Positions 24,528 to 32,514 of a stretch of 49,389 bases of DNA are shown piece by piece. Source of the stretch: Flavobacteriales bacterium (GTDB taxonomy: Bacteria > Bacteroidota > Bacteroidia > Flavobacteriales_D > Sanyastnellaceae). Both the position numbers and the translations under genes were made by a program. Positions within the stretch are counted from its first letter, which is position 1. Each line of letters starts with the position of its first letter. The stretch is taken from assembly GCA_022447625.1 (NCBI GenBank), contig JAKVAX010000024.1, forward strand, positions 1-49,389. The letters are read 5' to 3'. The notes under the pieces are model-generated. The model had not been told where the DNA came from and did no database searches. It was given only the letters and a program-made list of their open reading frames with translations.

Positions 24528-25571
24528 TTAGCTCTGGAAATAAATCAGGAGCCCTTTTACTTCAGGAGTTACGCACAAGAATTCAGTAACCATCAGGAGT
24601 TGCATACGGTAACTGTCGTTTGAATTGAATTCTTGACTGGCTTCCATGTTGATTAAGTGCTCGTATTTCGGAGCTTTAATCACGGTGGCCGCAATGAATG
24701 CTTCTTGATCAAGATCAAACGAGATTATGGTCTTGAACTGTTTCTGGTTCACGATTTCCAAATAAGCCGGATACTTTAGAAACTCTGCATTTAGGTAACC
24801 TACATACCCCATTGAGAAAAGCGGGTAGAGCACCTCTTTGTATTCAATTCCAGCCTCATCAAGCATGGCTTTCGCTTCTTGAAGCTTTCTCCTAAAGCGA
24901 GAAGCCTTCGTAAAATCGGCATCGAACTTCTCATACTTTGACCAACGCTGGTTGTCGTTGTAGTATTCGAATTCTCCGAGCCTGAGTTTGTAGTTGAATT
25001 GGCTTGGCTGATCGAGCACGTAGCCGGGGTAATACCACTTAAAGCCGAGTTTCGAGGCGATGTCAATCTCTTTCAGCATGGTGTAGTAGCCAAGACTAAA
25101 TGAATGGTAATCTTCATCGTAAAGGCCAAGCAAGCTGGCCATTGAGTTTTTCCCAAAATCAAAGAAGCTCACCGCAATCAACTTGTCTCCATCATAGACA
25201 CAAATTTCGCGCGTATCAAATACCGTTTGGTGGAATCCGCTGTTCAGATAGTCGTTGAGGGTCGGGTGGATGAAACCTTTGAACTTCTTCTTCTGCTGCT
25301 GGTAGAGCGCTTCTTTATTCGCATTGGTTTGCGCTTTGCCGTAAGTGACGATGAATTCGCGCTCTACTTTGCGCACCACTTTGCGTTGCCCTTTTCTGAT
25401 TTCAAACTTAGGGAGGTTGAGCCGGATGTTGACCACAGAGTAGACGTCTTCCTCAAGACAAAGTAGATCCATCTTGTAGAGCATAACTGATCCACGGAAC
25501 CAGCCTGAGGCAAGGAAAGAGTCATAGCGCGCCGGTGCTAACCTTTGCGGAAAGTAAGTTTGGACAAGCAT
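24528..25571 (-). CDS. Ate/Bpt-like aminoacyl-tRNA--protein transferase homologue
   Basis: The C-terminal half of the 347-residue protein shows the arginyl/leucyl-tRNA-protein transferase pattern: GFHQTVFDTREICVYDGDKL, AVSFFDFGKNSMASLLGLYD, SLGYYTMLKEIDIASKLGFK, and WYYPGYVLDQPSQFNYKLRL. This is the GNAT-like ATE C-terminal domain that moves an amino acid from tRNA to protein N-termini. The N-terminal part starts with PQRLAPARYDSFLASGWFRG, which resembles the usual SYLPGRxxR segment but lacks an obvious CxxC. Bacterial homologues feed N-degron decay. In Bacteroidota the amino acid transferred is not established to my knowledge. Complete and uninterrupted. Confidence 0.82.
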   Translation of the reverse strand: MLVQTYFPQRLAPARYDSFLASGWFRGSVMLYKMDLLCLEEDVYSVVNIRLNLPKFEIRKGQRKVVRKVEREFIVTYGKAQTNANKEALYQQQKKKFKGFIHPTLNDYLNSGFHQTVFDTREICVYDGDKLIAVSFFDFGKNSMASLLGLYDEDYHSFSLGYYTMLKEIDIASKLGFKWYYPGYVLDQPSQFNYKLRLGEFEYYNDNQRWSKYEKFDADFTKASRFRRKLQEAKAMLDEAGIEYKEVLYPLFSMGYVGYLNAEFLKYPAYLEIVNQKQFKTIISFDLDQEAFIAATVIKAPKYEHLINMEASQEFNSNDSYRMQLLMVTEFLCVTPEVKGLLIYFQS

Positions 25572-25628
25572 CTCAAAAGGCCAAGGTGCCGAAAGTTAAC
25601 AATTTATTTTGACCATTGTTAATAACTG

Positions 25629-27041
25629 CTAGAAGCGTCGGATCATCAAGTCAATCAACCATTGTGCGCGTTTACCATAAGGAGGCTGAACTAGCTTCGT
25701 GGCATTCCATTTCCAACGCTGTTTCACGAAGCTTCGAAGATTTGAGAATTCATTGAAACCAAATTCTCCGTGTCCTTTTCCGATTCCGCTTTGATTCAAT
25801 CCTCCGAATGGGAGGTTGATATGTCCGAATTGAACATAAGTCTCATTCCATGCGCTGCTTCCGGCAAGGGATTGATCAAAAAAGAACTTCGCGAACTCCT
25901 TTGATTTTGAGAACACATAAAACGACAGCGCACGTGGATTGCGATGAATGATTTCTAGGGCTTCTTCCTTCGTGCGATAGCTAAGAATAGGAAGTAACGG
26001 ACCAAACACTTCCTCTTGCATGATGAGCATATCTTCCGAAACATTCGTCAGTAAAGTAGGAGAGAAGCGAAGTCGTTCACGGTCATGAACCCCACCGTCT
26101 TCGATCAAGGCCCCTTTTTCTTGCGCGTCTTCTAGAAGCCTCAACATATGATCAAAATGACGCTCATGAATCAAGGATGACAGGTCACTGTTATTCATTG
26201 GGTCTGGATAGTATTTGCCCAATGCACTGCGTAATCCATGAACCAGTTTTCCTTTGATCTTCTCGTCTACAAGTATGTAATCTACCGCAACGCAAACTTG
26301 TCCGCTGTTCAGTAGCTTTCCATGAATTAGTCGCGAGATGGTATCATCGAGGTTGGTTCGATGGTCAACAACTGCCGGACTTTTTCCTCCGAGCTCCAAC
26401 GTGACACTGGCTAAATTCTTAGCAGCGGCACCCATAACGTGTTTGCCAATTTCAGAGCCACCTGTAAAGAATACGTGATGAAAGGGGAGATTCGTCAAGT
26501 GAATGCTGACTGCAACTTCACCGTTAATGATCGCCACGTGATCTTCTTCAAATACCTCGCCCAGAATCTCTTTCATTAAAGCTCCAGAGGCTGGGGTGCT
26601 TTCACTAGGTTTGAGAATGACGGTGCATCCAGCGGCAATTGCTGAAATCACGGGCCCCAAGCTCAAATTGAATGGGAAATTCCAGGGACTAACAACCAAT
26701 GCTTGACCTTTTGCTTCTGGTTTCATCCACGCCTTTGTTCCAATCATAGCAACCGGTGCAGGAACTTTTCGGGTCGACGCCCATCGATGCAAGTGCTTGA
26801 TCGCATGCCGTAATTCAGATACAACGGGGTATACTTCTGAAAAGTCGCTTTCAAAGGCGGGTTTGTTTAAGTCTTTCGCTACCGCGGAAGCGATTTCCTC
26901 CCGATGGCTGAGTACCACTTTCAGAAGACGTTTTAAGTCTTGTTTACGTTCATTGATGCTTCTACAACCGATTTCACGATACCGAGCCTGCTGCATTTTG
27001 AATACACGATTGGCGTATTCTATAACTTCCTCATCACGCAT
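25629..27041 (-). CDS. Aldehyde dehydrogenase (class 3 / coniferyl-aldehyde-type)
   Basis: This NAD(P)-dependent aldehyde dehydrogenase superfamily protein has WNFPFNLSLGPVISAIAAG and KPSESTPASG in the cofactor fold, FFTGGSEIGKHVMGAAAKNL, the catalytic Glu in TLELGGKSPAVV, and the catalytic Cys in NSGQVCVAVDYILV. The C-terminal PFGGLNQSGIGKGHGEFGF is typical of class 3 enzymes acting on fatty or aromatic aldehydes, and the tail (KLVQPPYGKRAQWLIDLMIR) resembles the membrane-proximal C-terminus of fatty-aldehyde members. A frame opens upstream at 27122, but that start would overlap the divergent metallophosphoesterase gene, so I chose the ATG at 27041 (MRDEEVIEYANRVF). Confidence 0.93.
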   Translation of the reverse strand: MRDEEVIEYANRVFKMQQARYREIGCRSINERKQDLKRLLKVVLSHREEIASAVAKDLNKPAFESDFSEVYPVVSELRHAIKHLHRWASTRKVPAPVAMIGTKAWMKPEAKGQALVVSPWNFPFNLSLGPVISAIAAGCTVILKPSESTPASGALMKEILGEVFEEDHVAIINGEVAVSIHLTNLPFHHVFFTGGSEIGKHVMGAAAKNLASVTLELGGKSPAVVDHRTNLDDTISRLIHGKLLNSGQVCVAVDYILVDEKIKGKLVHGLRSALGKYYPDPMNNSDLSSLIHERHFDHMLRLLEDAQEKGALIEDGGVHDRERLRFSPTLLTNVSEDMLIMQEEVFGPLLPILSYRTKEEALEIIHRNPRALSFYVFSKSKEFAKFFFDQSLAGSSAWNETYVQFGHINLPFGGLNQSGIGKGHGEFGFNEFSNLRSFVKQRWKWNATKLVQPPYGKRAQWLIDLMIRRF

Positions 27042-27086
27042 ACTACCAAGGTACAAAACTTCGCTTCGAAGGGGAAGACAAAATGA

Positions 27087-27094
27087 TACCTTTG
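27087..27094 (+). promoter_or_regulatory. Perfect -7 box 4 nt before a start codon
   Basis: TACCTTTG matches TAnnTTTG exactly and ends 4 nt before the ATG at 27099. With a start site about 7 nt downstream of the box, the mRNA would be leaderless or begin inside the first codons. If so, a later start (for example at the Met of MVLFSDHHRG) might be used. Confidence 0.4.
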
Positions 27095-27098
27095 AGCC

Positions 27099-28088
27099 AT
27101 GCCCAGCAGACAACTCACGCATCTCGCATTATCGGCGGTTCGTAAACGAGCGCCGCACGTGGTTCGTGATGTCAATTCCATTCGAATGGTACTGTTCTCA
27201 GACCACCACCGCGGAAGAAGAGATAAGGCAGATGACTTCGTTCAATGTGAGAAGACCTACCTTTCAGCATTGGGCTTCTACGCTGAGAATAATTACGAAC
27301 TCGCCTTGCTGGGTGATGTAGATGAACTCTGGGAAAACCCGCTCACCGTCTCCAGAGATTACTACCCAGATGTTCTTGATATGGAGCGTAAGTTTTACCT
27401 GGAGGATCGACTCTTTCGAATTTGGGGGAACCACGATGACTTCTGGCGAGAACCCATCGTCTTTGATAAATACCAGGGAGAATGGTTCAAAGGACTGAAT
27501 ATCACGGAAGGCTTGCGCATCATGCTCAATGACGAGGAGAAAGCCGTAGGCGAGTTTCTGTTGGTTCACGGACATCAAGGCTCCATAGGCAGTGATCGAT
27601 TTTCAACGATCTCGCGTTTTTTCGTCCGCTACTTGTGGCGTTGGTTTCAAAACGTGGCGAATTGGAAGTTGACCTCCCCTGCAACAAATCTTCGCATGCG
27701 TTCGAAGACTGACAAGCTGCTGTATGAATGGGCTCAAAACAAAGAAGACCTTGCCATAATTGCTGGCCATACCCATCAACCAGTGTTCACTTCACGTTCT
27801 CACCTTGACGTACTTGATGAGTTAATCAAAGAGACGCACAACAAAGCAGAGGCGAAGATGGCCGAACGGATTCGTGAGGATTTGGAAGACGAGGCGACAC
27901 GAATTGAAACTTCTGGGTATCGTCGTCCTTGTTACTTTAATACAGGGTGTTGTTCGTTTTCAGATGGCGATATCACCGGCATTGAGATTATTGAGGGCCG
28001 CATTCTTTTGGTCAGATGGAGCGAAGTGACTAAAAAGAAAACGGTGCTTATGGAAGCACCGCTTTCTGATCTATTCAATATGCTATGA
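27099..28088 (+). CDS. Calcineurin-like metallophosphoesterase
   Basis: The five metal-binding motifs of the family appear in order: FSDHHRG, LLGDVDELWE, WGNHDDFW, LVHGHQGS, and AGHTHQPVF. The product has 329 residues and no signal peptide, so it should be a cytoplasmic phosphoesterase. The general architecture resembles UDP-2,3-diacylglucosamine-pyrophosphatase-like enzymes, but the substrate cannot be told. A basic stretch (FFVRYLWRWFQNVANWKLTS) in the middle could associate with membranes. The gene is divergent from the aldehyde dehydrogenase with only 57 bp between them. The true start may be the internal Met before VLFSDHHRG, because the promoter box lies 4 nt before the annotated ATG. 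Confidence 0.9.
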   Translation: MPSRQLTHLALSAVRKRAPHVVRDVNSIRMVLFSDHHRGRRDKADDFVQCEKTYLSALGFYAENNYELALLGDVDELWENPLTVSRDYYPDVLDMERKFYLEDRLFRIWGNHDDFWREPIVFDKYQGEWFKGLNITEGLRIMLNDEEKAVGEFLLVHGHQGSIGSDRFSTISRFFVRYLWRWFQNVANWKLTSPATNLRMRSKTDKLLYEWAQNKEDLAIIAGHTHQPVFTSRSHLDVLDELIKETHNKAEAKMAERIREDLEDEATRIETSGYRRPCYFNTGCCSFSDGDITGIEIIEGRILLVRWSEVTKKKTVLMEAPLSDLFNML

Positions 28089-28091
28089 TGA

Positions 28092-29084
28092 CTATTTGTT
28101 GACGTCAAGTAGTTCTTTGATTCCTCCTACAGATCCCATGAGGCCTGAAGCTTCGTATGGCATGAAGACGACTTTCTGCTGACCACTCTGACCGTCCATT
28201 ATTTTCTCAAGGGTCTCGATGTACTTCATCGCAATCAGATACTGTGTAGGGTCAGCTTTGGTCTCAGCTACAGCTTGAGCAATTTTCTGAATTGCTTCCG
28301 CCTCCGCTTCCGCAACGCGGATTCGTGCTGTTGCTTCCCCTTCTGCACGAAGGATCTTTGCTTGTTTCACACCTTCTGCTTGGTTGATGTCTGCGCCTTT
28401 GCGTCCTTCTGCTTCGAGGATTTGCGCTTTCTTCGAACCTTCCGCGTCGATAATCTGGGCGCGACGATCACGCTCTGCACGCATCTGCTTCTCCATCGCT
28501 TCTTTAATATCTCGAGGAGGGTTGATGTCTTGAAGCTCTACACGATTGACCTTGACTCCCCATTTATTGGTGGCTTCGTCAAGAATGGCACGCAGCTTCA
28601 TGTTAATCGTGTCACGCGAGCTCAAACAATCATCAAGGTCAAGTTCACCTATGACGTTACGAAGTGTCGTTTGCGTCAGTTTTTCAATCGCGTTCGGGAG
28701 ATTATTGATCTCATAAACAGATTTGAGCGGATCCACGATTTGGAAGTAGATCAATGCGTTGATTTCAGTGACAACGTTATCTCGTGTAATTACGTTTTGC
28801 TTCGGGAAGTCAAATACCGTTTCACGAAGATCAATACGATCCTTCATCTGAATCGAAGCAAACTTTCTTCCATCCGCTGTTTGGCGAAGGGTTCTCCATG
28901 TGCTTTTACGTGGTTGGTCGATGAATGGGATGATAATATTGATCCCGGCAGCAAGTACTTTGTGGAACTTACCGAAACGCTCAATGACCATCGCTTCGGA
29001 TTGCTTGATGATACGCAATCCCTTTCCAATGAGGACTAATACAAATAGACCAAAGGCAATGGATATTACTAATAGTGGTGACAT
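28092..29084 (-). CDS. SPFH/Band 7 (stomatin/QmcA-type) membrane protein
   Basis: One N-terminal membrane helix (MSPLLVISIAFGLFVLVLIG) is followed by the SPFH domain (IKQSEAMVIERFGKFHKVLA, PGINIIIPFIDQ-like segment, DNVVTEINALIYFQIVDP, TLRNVIGELDLDDCLSSRD, WGVKVNRVELQDINPP). A long Ala/Glu-rich coiled coil (about 200-280, AEGRKGADINQAEGVKQAKI) and a hydrophobic C-terminus follow. Such proteins form large membrane-bound cages and partner with NfeD proteins. The nfeD gene directly precedes it (1 nt apart) in the same transcription unit, the standard pairing. Confidence 0.95.
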   Translation of the reverse strand: MSPLLVISIAFGLFVLVLIGKGLRIIKQSEAMVIERFGKFHKVLAAGINIIIPFIDQPRKSTWRTLRQTADGRKFASIQMKDRIDLRETVFDFPKQNVITRDNVVTEINALIYFQIVDPLKSVYEINNLPNAIEKLTQTTLRNVIGELDLDDCLSSRDTINMKLRAILDEATNKWGVKVNRVELQDINPPRDIKEAMEKQMRAERDRRAQIIDAEGSKKAQILEAEGRKGADINQAEGVKQAKILRAEGEATARIRVAEAEAEAIQKIAQAVAETKADPTQYLIAMKYIETLEKIMDGQSGQQKVVFMPYEASGLMGSVGGIKELLDVNK

Positions 29085-29085
29085 G

Positions 29086-29529
29086 TTAAATAGGTTTTAC
29101 GATCAATGTATTGCTCTGAACTTCAAGGATTTCGACGATGTCTCCAACCTGTAATGTAGAGGCTTCTTTGGTAACGGCCATCCAGTCGTCTCCGTCTACG
29201 GCTACGCGTCCTTTCAGTAGGCCGGTATCGAAGGCTTGGGAGACTTTTGCACGTCTTCCGATCAGTGAATCAACATTCGTCAGGAGTTCATTTTTACGGA
29301 AAAGACGCTTCAATGCGAACGGACGCAAGAAGAAGAAAGCTAGAGCCGCAACAATAGAAGCTGAGAAGAGCTGAATCTCAATTGAGTCGGTAACTGCAGA
29401 GGCTACCATTCCTCCGAGAGCTCCAATAGCCAAACATCCAAGAATGAATCCTGGAACGAATACTTCGATTACGAAAAGCAGAAGACAAGCTGCTAACCAG
29501 TAATGCCAAATGTCAAAGTCGATGTTCAT
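29086..29529 (-). CDS. NfeD-like membrane protein
   Basis: The 147-residue protein has several N-terminal membrane helices (WHYWLAACLLLFVIEVFVPG, ILGCLAIGALGGMVASAVT, LFSASIVAALAFFFLRPFAL) and a C-terminal OB-fold domain (SLIGRRAKVSQAFDTGLLKG, GRVAVDGDDWMA, LQVGDIVEILEVQSNTLIVK). This is the short NfeD type that pairs with SPFH proteins. It is first in a two-gene operon with the SPFH gene. A TACCTTTA box on the minus strand at 29538-29545 is a possible -7 element 9 nt upstream of the ATG. Confidence 0.93.
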   Translation of the reverse strand: MNIDFDIWHYWLAACLLLFVIEVFVPGFILGCLAIGALGGMVASAVTDSIEIQLFSASIVAALAFFFLRPFALKRLFRKNELLTNVDSLIGRRAKVSQAFDTGLLKGRVAVDGDDWMAVTKEASTLQVGDIVEILEVQSNTLIVKPI

Positions 29530-29607
29530 AGCGATGATAAAGGTAAAGTATAGCTCTTTGAATCAGAACTGTTCCCCTTAATGTACGACGAAATAGCTCC
29601 GAACGGT

Positions 29608-30867
29608 CTAAGAAAGTGCCAAAAGGTAAATGACGCTGAAGACCGTCAAAAAAGCCACACCGAAGTATGCCAGTATTCTTAACCAAGTAGGCGGATGACC
29701 CTCTTTTCCAAGTCCTTTGGTGACCAAATACAGATTGGCTCCAGCTATGACTGGTGCAATTATAAACGAGATAGTGGTCGCCAAATCAACAAGAGACTTA
29801 AGGTTTCCCCCAGCGAAGATGACAATGGCCATCGTAATGATAGCTGTGATGAAGATACACCAGCGATAGGCTTTGGCAGGATTGAGTTCTTTATTAGAGT
29901 CGGTAAAAATGATCTCACCAACTTTTTCAGCAGAACGGGCATACCCGTCGAATACCGCGATGCAGGTGCCAAACATGATACTGAAGCCAGCTGCAGAGAT
30001 CAACCATTTGCTCCATCCCCCCATGACTTCTGTGTACAAGGAGATGACCCTTCCTGCGAAGGCCCCACTTTTGGCAGGCATTTCTTCTGTAGTTCCATAT
30101 ATAAGGAAGGCACCAAGGGTGATAAAACAAATGCTGAGTAGGGCAGAGATCAAATACCCCGTATTGAAGTCTAGAAGAGTTTCCTTGAGTTTTGGTCGGT
30201 AGCCGGTCTCTTTGATGCGCTCAAGCGTCCATAAGCTATTCCATGTAGAAAGATCAACAGCAGTGGGCATCCAACCCATTAGAGCAATCACAAAGAAGAA
30301 TGCATTCTCATCGTTGATGATATCTGGAGAGACAATAGAGATGTCGCTGGTGTTTGGACCCTTGATTAAGACGGCAACAAAAGCGATCAATGTTGTAATG
30401 AGGAGCACACTTCCGATAATCTTGATGAGTTTATCAAGCGTCTTGTACCCACCACGCATTAGAACTGAGCTAATAATGACCACCAATACAATGGTGGCGG
30501 TGTGCATGATATTCGCTCCTTCAAAGAAGGTCTCAAGCATGAAGAGTTGAGACAGAAAACCAACCGTTACTGCTGTCACAGCTGCCGTCACAAAGAACAT
30601 GGAGCCAATGGTTACAATAACGTAAGCGTAGAACATCCAATGTCCCATCTTGCGGTACCCATCAATGATGCTGGTTCCGCTCACATTGGCGTACCTCGAA
30701 CCGAATTCAAAGAAGGGATATTTCATAAGGTTCGCCAACACCACAGCCCAAAGCAAACCGAATCCATAAACGGCTCCAGCTCGTGTTGACTGCACCAGGT
30801 GTGAAACCCCGATTGCGGTGGAAGCGAATAGTATACCTGGTCCTATGACCTTCAGAAGTCGGTTCAT
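29608..30867 (-). CDS. Nramp-like divalent-metal transporter family protein with non-canonical motifs
   Basis: The 419-residue polytopic protein has about 11 helices and the Nramp/LeuT-fold layout. Helix 1 reads IGPGILFASTAIGVSHLVQS, followed by AGAVYGFGLLWAVVLANLMK and PFFEFGSRYANVSGTSIIDG. The canonical Nramp metal site DPGN in helix 1 is replaced by a TAIGVS-type sequence, and helix 6 reads ALMGWMPTAVDLSTW in place of the usual AxxMPH. Transport of Mn or Fe is thus not assured; Mg or another substrate is possible. The gene is divergent from the Mpo1-like gene with a 59-bp spacer that carries a palindrome. Confidence 0.85.
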   Translation of the reverse strand: MNRLLKVIGPGILFASTAIGVSHLVQSTRAGAVYGFGLLWAVVLANLMKYPFFEFGSRYANVSGTSIIDGYRKMGHWMFYAYVIVTIGSMFFVTAAVTAVTVGFLSQLFMLETFFEGANIMHTATIVLVVIISSVLMRGGYKTLDKLIKIIGSVLLITTLIAFVAVLIKGPNTSDISIVSPDIINDENAFFFVIALMGWMPTAVDLSTWNSLWTLERIKETGYRPKLKETLLDFNTGYLISALLSICFITLGAFLIYGTTEEMPAKSGAFAGRVISLYTEVMGGWSKWLISAAGFSIMFGTCIAVFDGYARSAEKVGEIIFTDSNKELNPAKAYRWCIFITAIITMAIVIFAGGNLKSLVDLATTISFIIAPVIAGANLYLVTKGLGKEGHPPTWLRILAYFGVAFLTVFSVIYLLALS

Positions 30868-30875
30868 GCCGAAAA

Positions 30876-30888
30876 TGTACGAAGTACA
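30876..30888. promoter_or_regulatory. TGTAC-GAA-GTACA palindrome (operator candidate)
   Basis: A perfect 5-3-5 inverted repeat lies in the 59-bp spacer between the divergent Nramp-like and Mpo1-like genes, 9 nt upstream of the Nramp-like start codon. It could be a regulator site controlling the transporter. No known consensus was recognised. Confidence 0.3.
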
Positions 30889-30926
30889 CTAGATTTCTTA
30901 ACTTTTCGCTAACCAAAAAACTCACT

Positions 30927-31406
30927 ATGCCTACAATGCAAGAGTGGCTCGATGCCTACGGAGAAAGCCACACCAATCCAACGAATAAACTCTTTCACTG
31001 GCTTTGTGTGCCCACGATATTTGTGACCCTCCTTGGCTTGTTGTCATTGATTCCTTTCAGCATTCCGGCTCTTGAAGGAACAGAGTGGGAGCCATACATC
31101 CATTTCGGTACCGTGTTGATCATCGTGGGTATCGTGTTTTACGTGCGTTTAAGCACGGTGATGACGCTTGGGATGTTGGCTGTATCAGCCCTGTCGCTCT
31201 ACATGGTCAAATTGGTTAACTCGAGTTTCGCTGAAAACGCATGGATGGTTTTCCTCGGTGGATTTGCAATAGCATGGGTAGGCCAATTTATCGGACATAA
31301 AATTGAAGGTGCGAAACCTTCTTTTCTCGATGACCTGAAGTTCCTGCTCATCGGCCCAGCATGGCTCTTAAGTTTCATCTTCCGTAAACTAGGTATCTCT
31401 TACTAA
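30927..31406 (+). CDS. Mpo1-like / DUF962 membrane protein
   Basis: The 159-residue protein begins with the family signature MQEWLDAYGESHTNPTNKLF followed by HWLCVPTIF, then membrane helices at about 28-45, 58-75, 78-95 and 105-125. GGFAIAWVGQFIGHKIEGAK gives the second conserved His group. Yeast Mpo1 is an Fe-dependent dioxygenase in alpha-oxidation of 2-hydroxy fatty acids, and the conserved His residues are retained here. An enzymatic role on fatty acids is inferred by family. Its stop codon precedes the isoaspartyl-peptidase gene by 2 nt, so the two form an operon. Confidence 0.92.
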   Translation: MPTMQEWLDAYGESHTNPTNKLFHWLCVPTIFVTLLGLLSLIPFSIPALEGTEWEPYIHFGTVLIIVGIVFYVRLSTVMTLGMLAVSALSLYMVKLVNSSFAENAWMVFLGGFAIAWVGQFIGHKIEGAKPSFLDDLKFLLIGPAWLLSFIFRKLGISY

Positions 31407-31408
31407 CC

Positions 31409-32443
31409 ATGAAGAAAATACACCACCCGCTCTCACTCTCATTCTTCCTCTTCCTCTTCCTCTTCTCGTGTGATAACGATACAACCTCACCTGCAGCTGA
31501 AGAGACGAAACCACAACCAACCCAAGCTGAATGGGCCATCGCCATTCATGGTGGTGCGGGTCATATTTCTCGAGAATCTATTGACAGCCTAACGGCGGAA
31601 CGCTACGCTTCTTCTTTGGAGCGTGCTATTTCACATGGTATTTCGTTGTTGGAAAGTGGTGCTGAGTCTGTTCAAGTAGTGGAAGAAGTGATTCGCATTA
31701 TGGAGAATGATTCCCTATTCAACGCGGGCAAGGGGGCGGTATTTACGAGTGAAGGAAGGAATGAACTTGACGCCTCGATCATGCGTGGTTCCGATAAGAA
31801 TGCCGGAGCAGTAACAGGACTCACCCAGATCAAGAACCCAATCAGCGCAGCACGCATGGATATGGATAGTTCAGAGCATGTCTTCTTCAGTGGAGAAGGT
31901 GCCACAAAATTCGCTTTGCAGTATGATTTAGACACTGTACCACCATCTTACTTCAGAACGGAGAAGTCTTGGAGTCGCTACATGAAAGTGAAGGATCGTT
32001 CCCTCGTGGAAAAAGAAAAAATGGGAACCGTTGGTTGTGTAGTGCTAGATAAGAACGGAGATCTCGCAGCCGGTACATCGACTGGAGGAATGACCTGGAA
32101 GAAGCACGGTAGAATTGGCGATAGTCCGATGATTGGCGCCGGAACGTATGCAGACAACGAGACCTGTGCGGTCTCATGTACAGGTCACGGTGAGTATTTC
32201 ATTCGCACGGGAGTTGCCCACGAGATATCGGCTCAAATGAAATATGGAGATAAAACATTGGAAGCCGCAGCACAGGATGTCATTCATCAACAATTGACTG
32301 AAATGGGAGGCACTGGGGGCATTATTTCAGTCGACGTTCAAGGAAATATTTCGCTAGTGTTTAATACTACAGGTATGTTCCGCGCTAGCGCTTCATCAGA
32401 AAAGCCGATAGAAGTGGGCATTTTCGGATATGAAGAACAGTAA
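31409..32443 (+). CDS. Isoaspartyl peptidase / type III L-asparaginase lipoprotein
   Basis: This Ntn-hydrolase processes itself into alpha and beta subunits. The N-terminus is a lipoprotein signal (SLSFFLFLFLFSCDND), so the enzyme acts in the periplasm or on the outer membrane. WAIAIHGGAGHISRES opens the alpha subunit. The FNAGKGAVFTSEGRNELDAS signature follows. The nucleophile Thr lies in KMGTVGCVVLDKNGDLAAGT, the expected autocleavage point before that Thr. GRIGDSPMIGAGTYADN and CTGHGEYFIR line the active site. It is complete at 344 residues and forms an operon with the Mpo1-like gene. Degradation of beta-aspartyl peptides is the likely role. Confidence 0.94.
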   Translation: MKKIHHPLSLSFFLFLFLFSCDNDTTSPAAEETKPQPTQAEWAIAIHGGAGHISRESIDSLTAERYASSLERAISHGISLLESGAESVQVVEEVIRIMENDSLFNAGKGAVFTSEGRNELDASIMRGSDKNAGAVTGLTQIKNPISAARMDMDSSEHVFFSGEGATKFALQYDLDTVPPSYFRTEKSWSRYMKVKDRSLVEKEKMGTVGCVVLDKNGDLAAGTSTGGMTWKKHGRIGDSPMIGAGTYADNETCAVSCTGHGEYFIRTGVAHEISAQMKYGDKTLEAAAQDVIHQQLTEMGGTGGIISVDVQGNISLVFNTTGMFRASASSEKPIEVGIFGYEEQ

Positions 32444-32463
32444 ATTATCTCCTGCTCAAGCCT

Positions 32464-32471
32464 TAAATTTG
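32464..32471 (+). promoter_or_regulatory. Candidate -7 box of the TPR lipoprotein gene
   Basis: TAAATTTG matches TAnnTTTG exactly and lies 43 nt before the ATG at 32515. Between box and gene there are two overlapping inverted repeats (GTACA/TGTAC and AGTGA/TCACT, 32478-32497) that could form a small leader hairpin or a protein site. Confidence 0.4.
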
Positions 32472-32514
32472 TTATTGGTACAGTGATTGTACTCACTATT
32501 CCAAACACTGGCTT

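Noticed and set aside
27041-27122. Aldehyde dehydrogenase starting at 27122 with an N-terminal extension
   Set aside because: The extension overlaps the divergent gene and its promoter box, and conserved family sequence begins after the Met at 27041.
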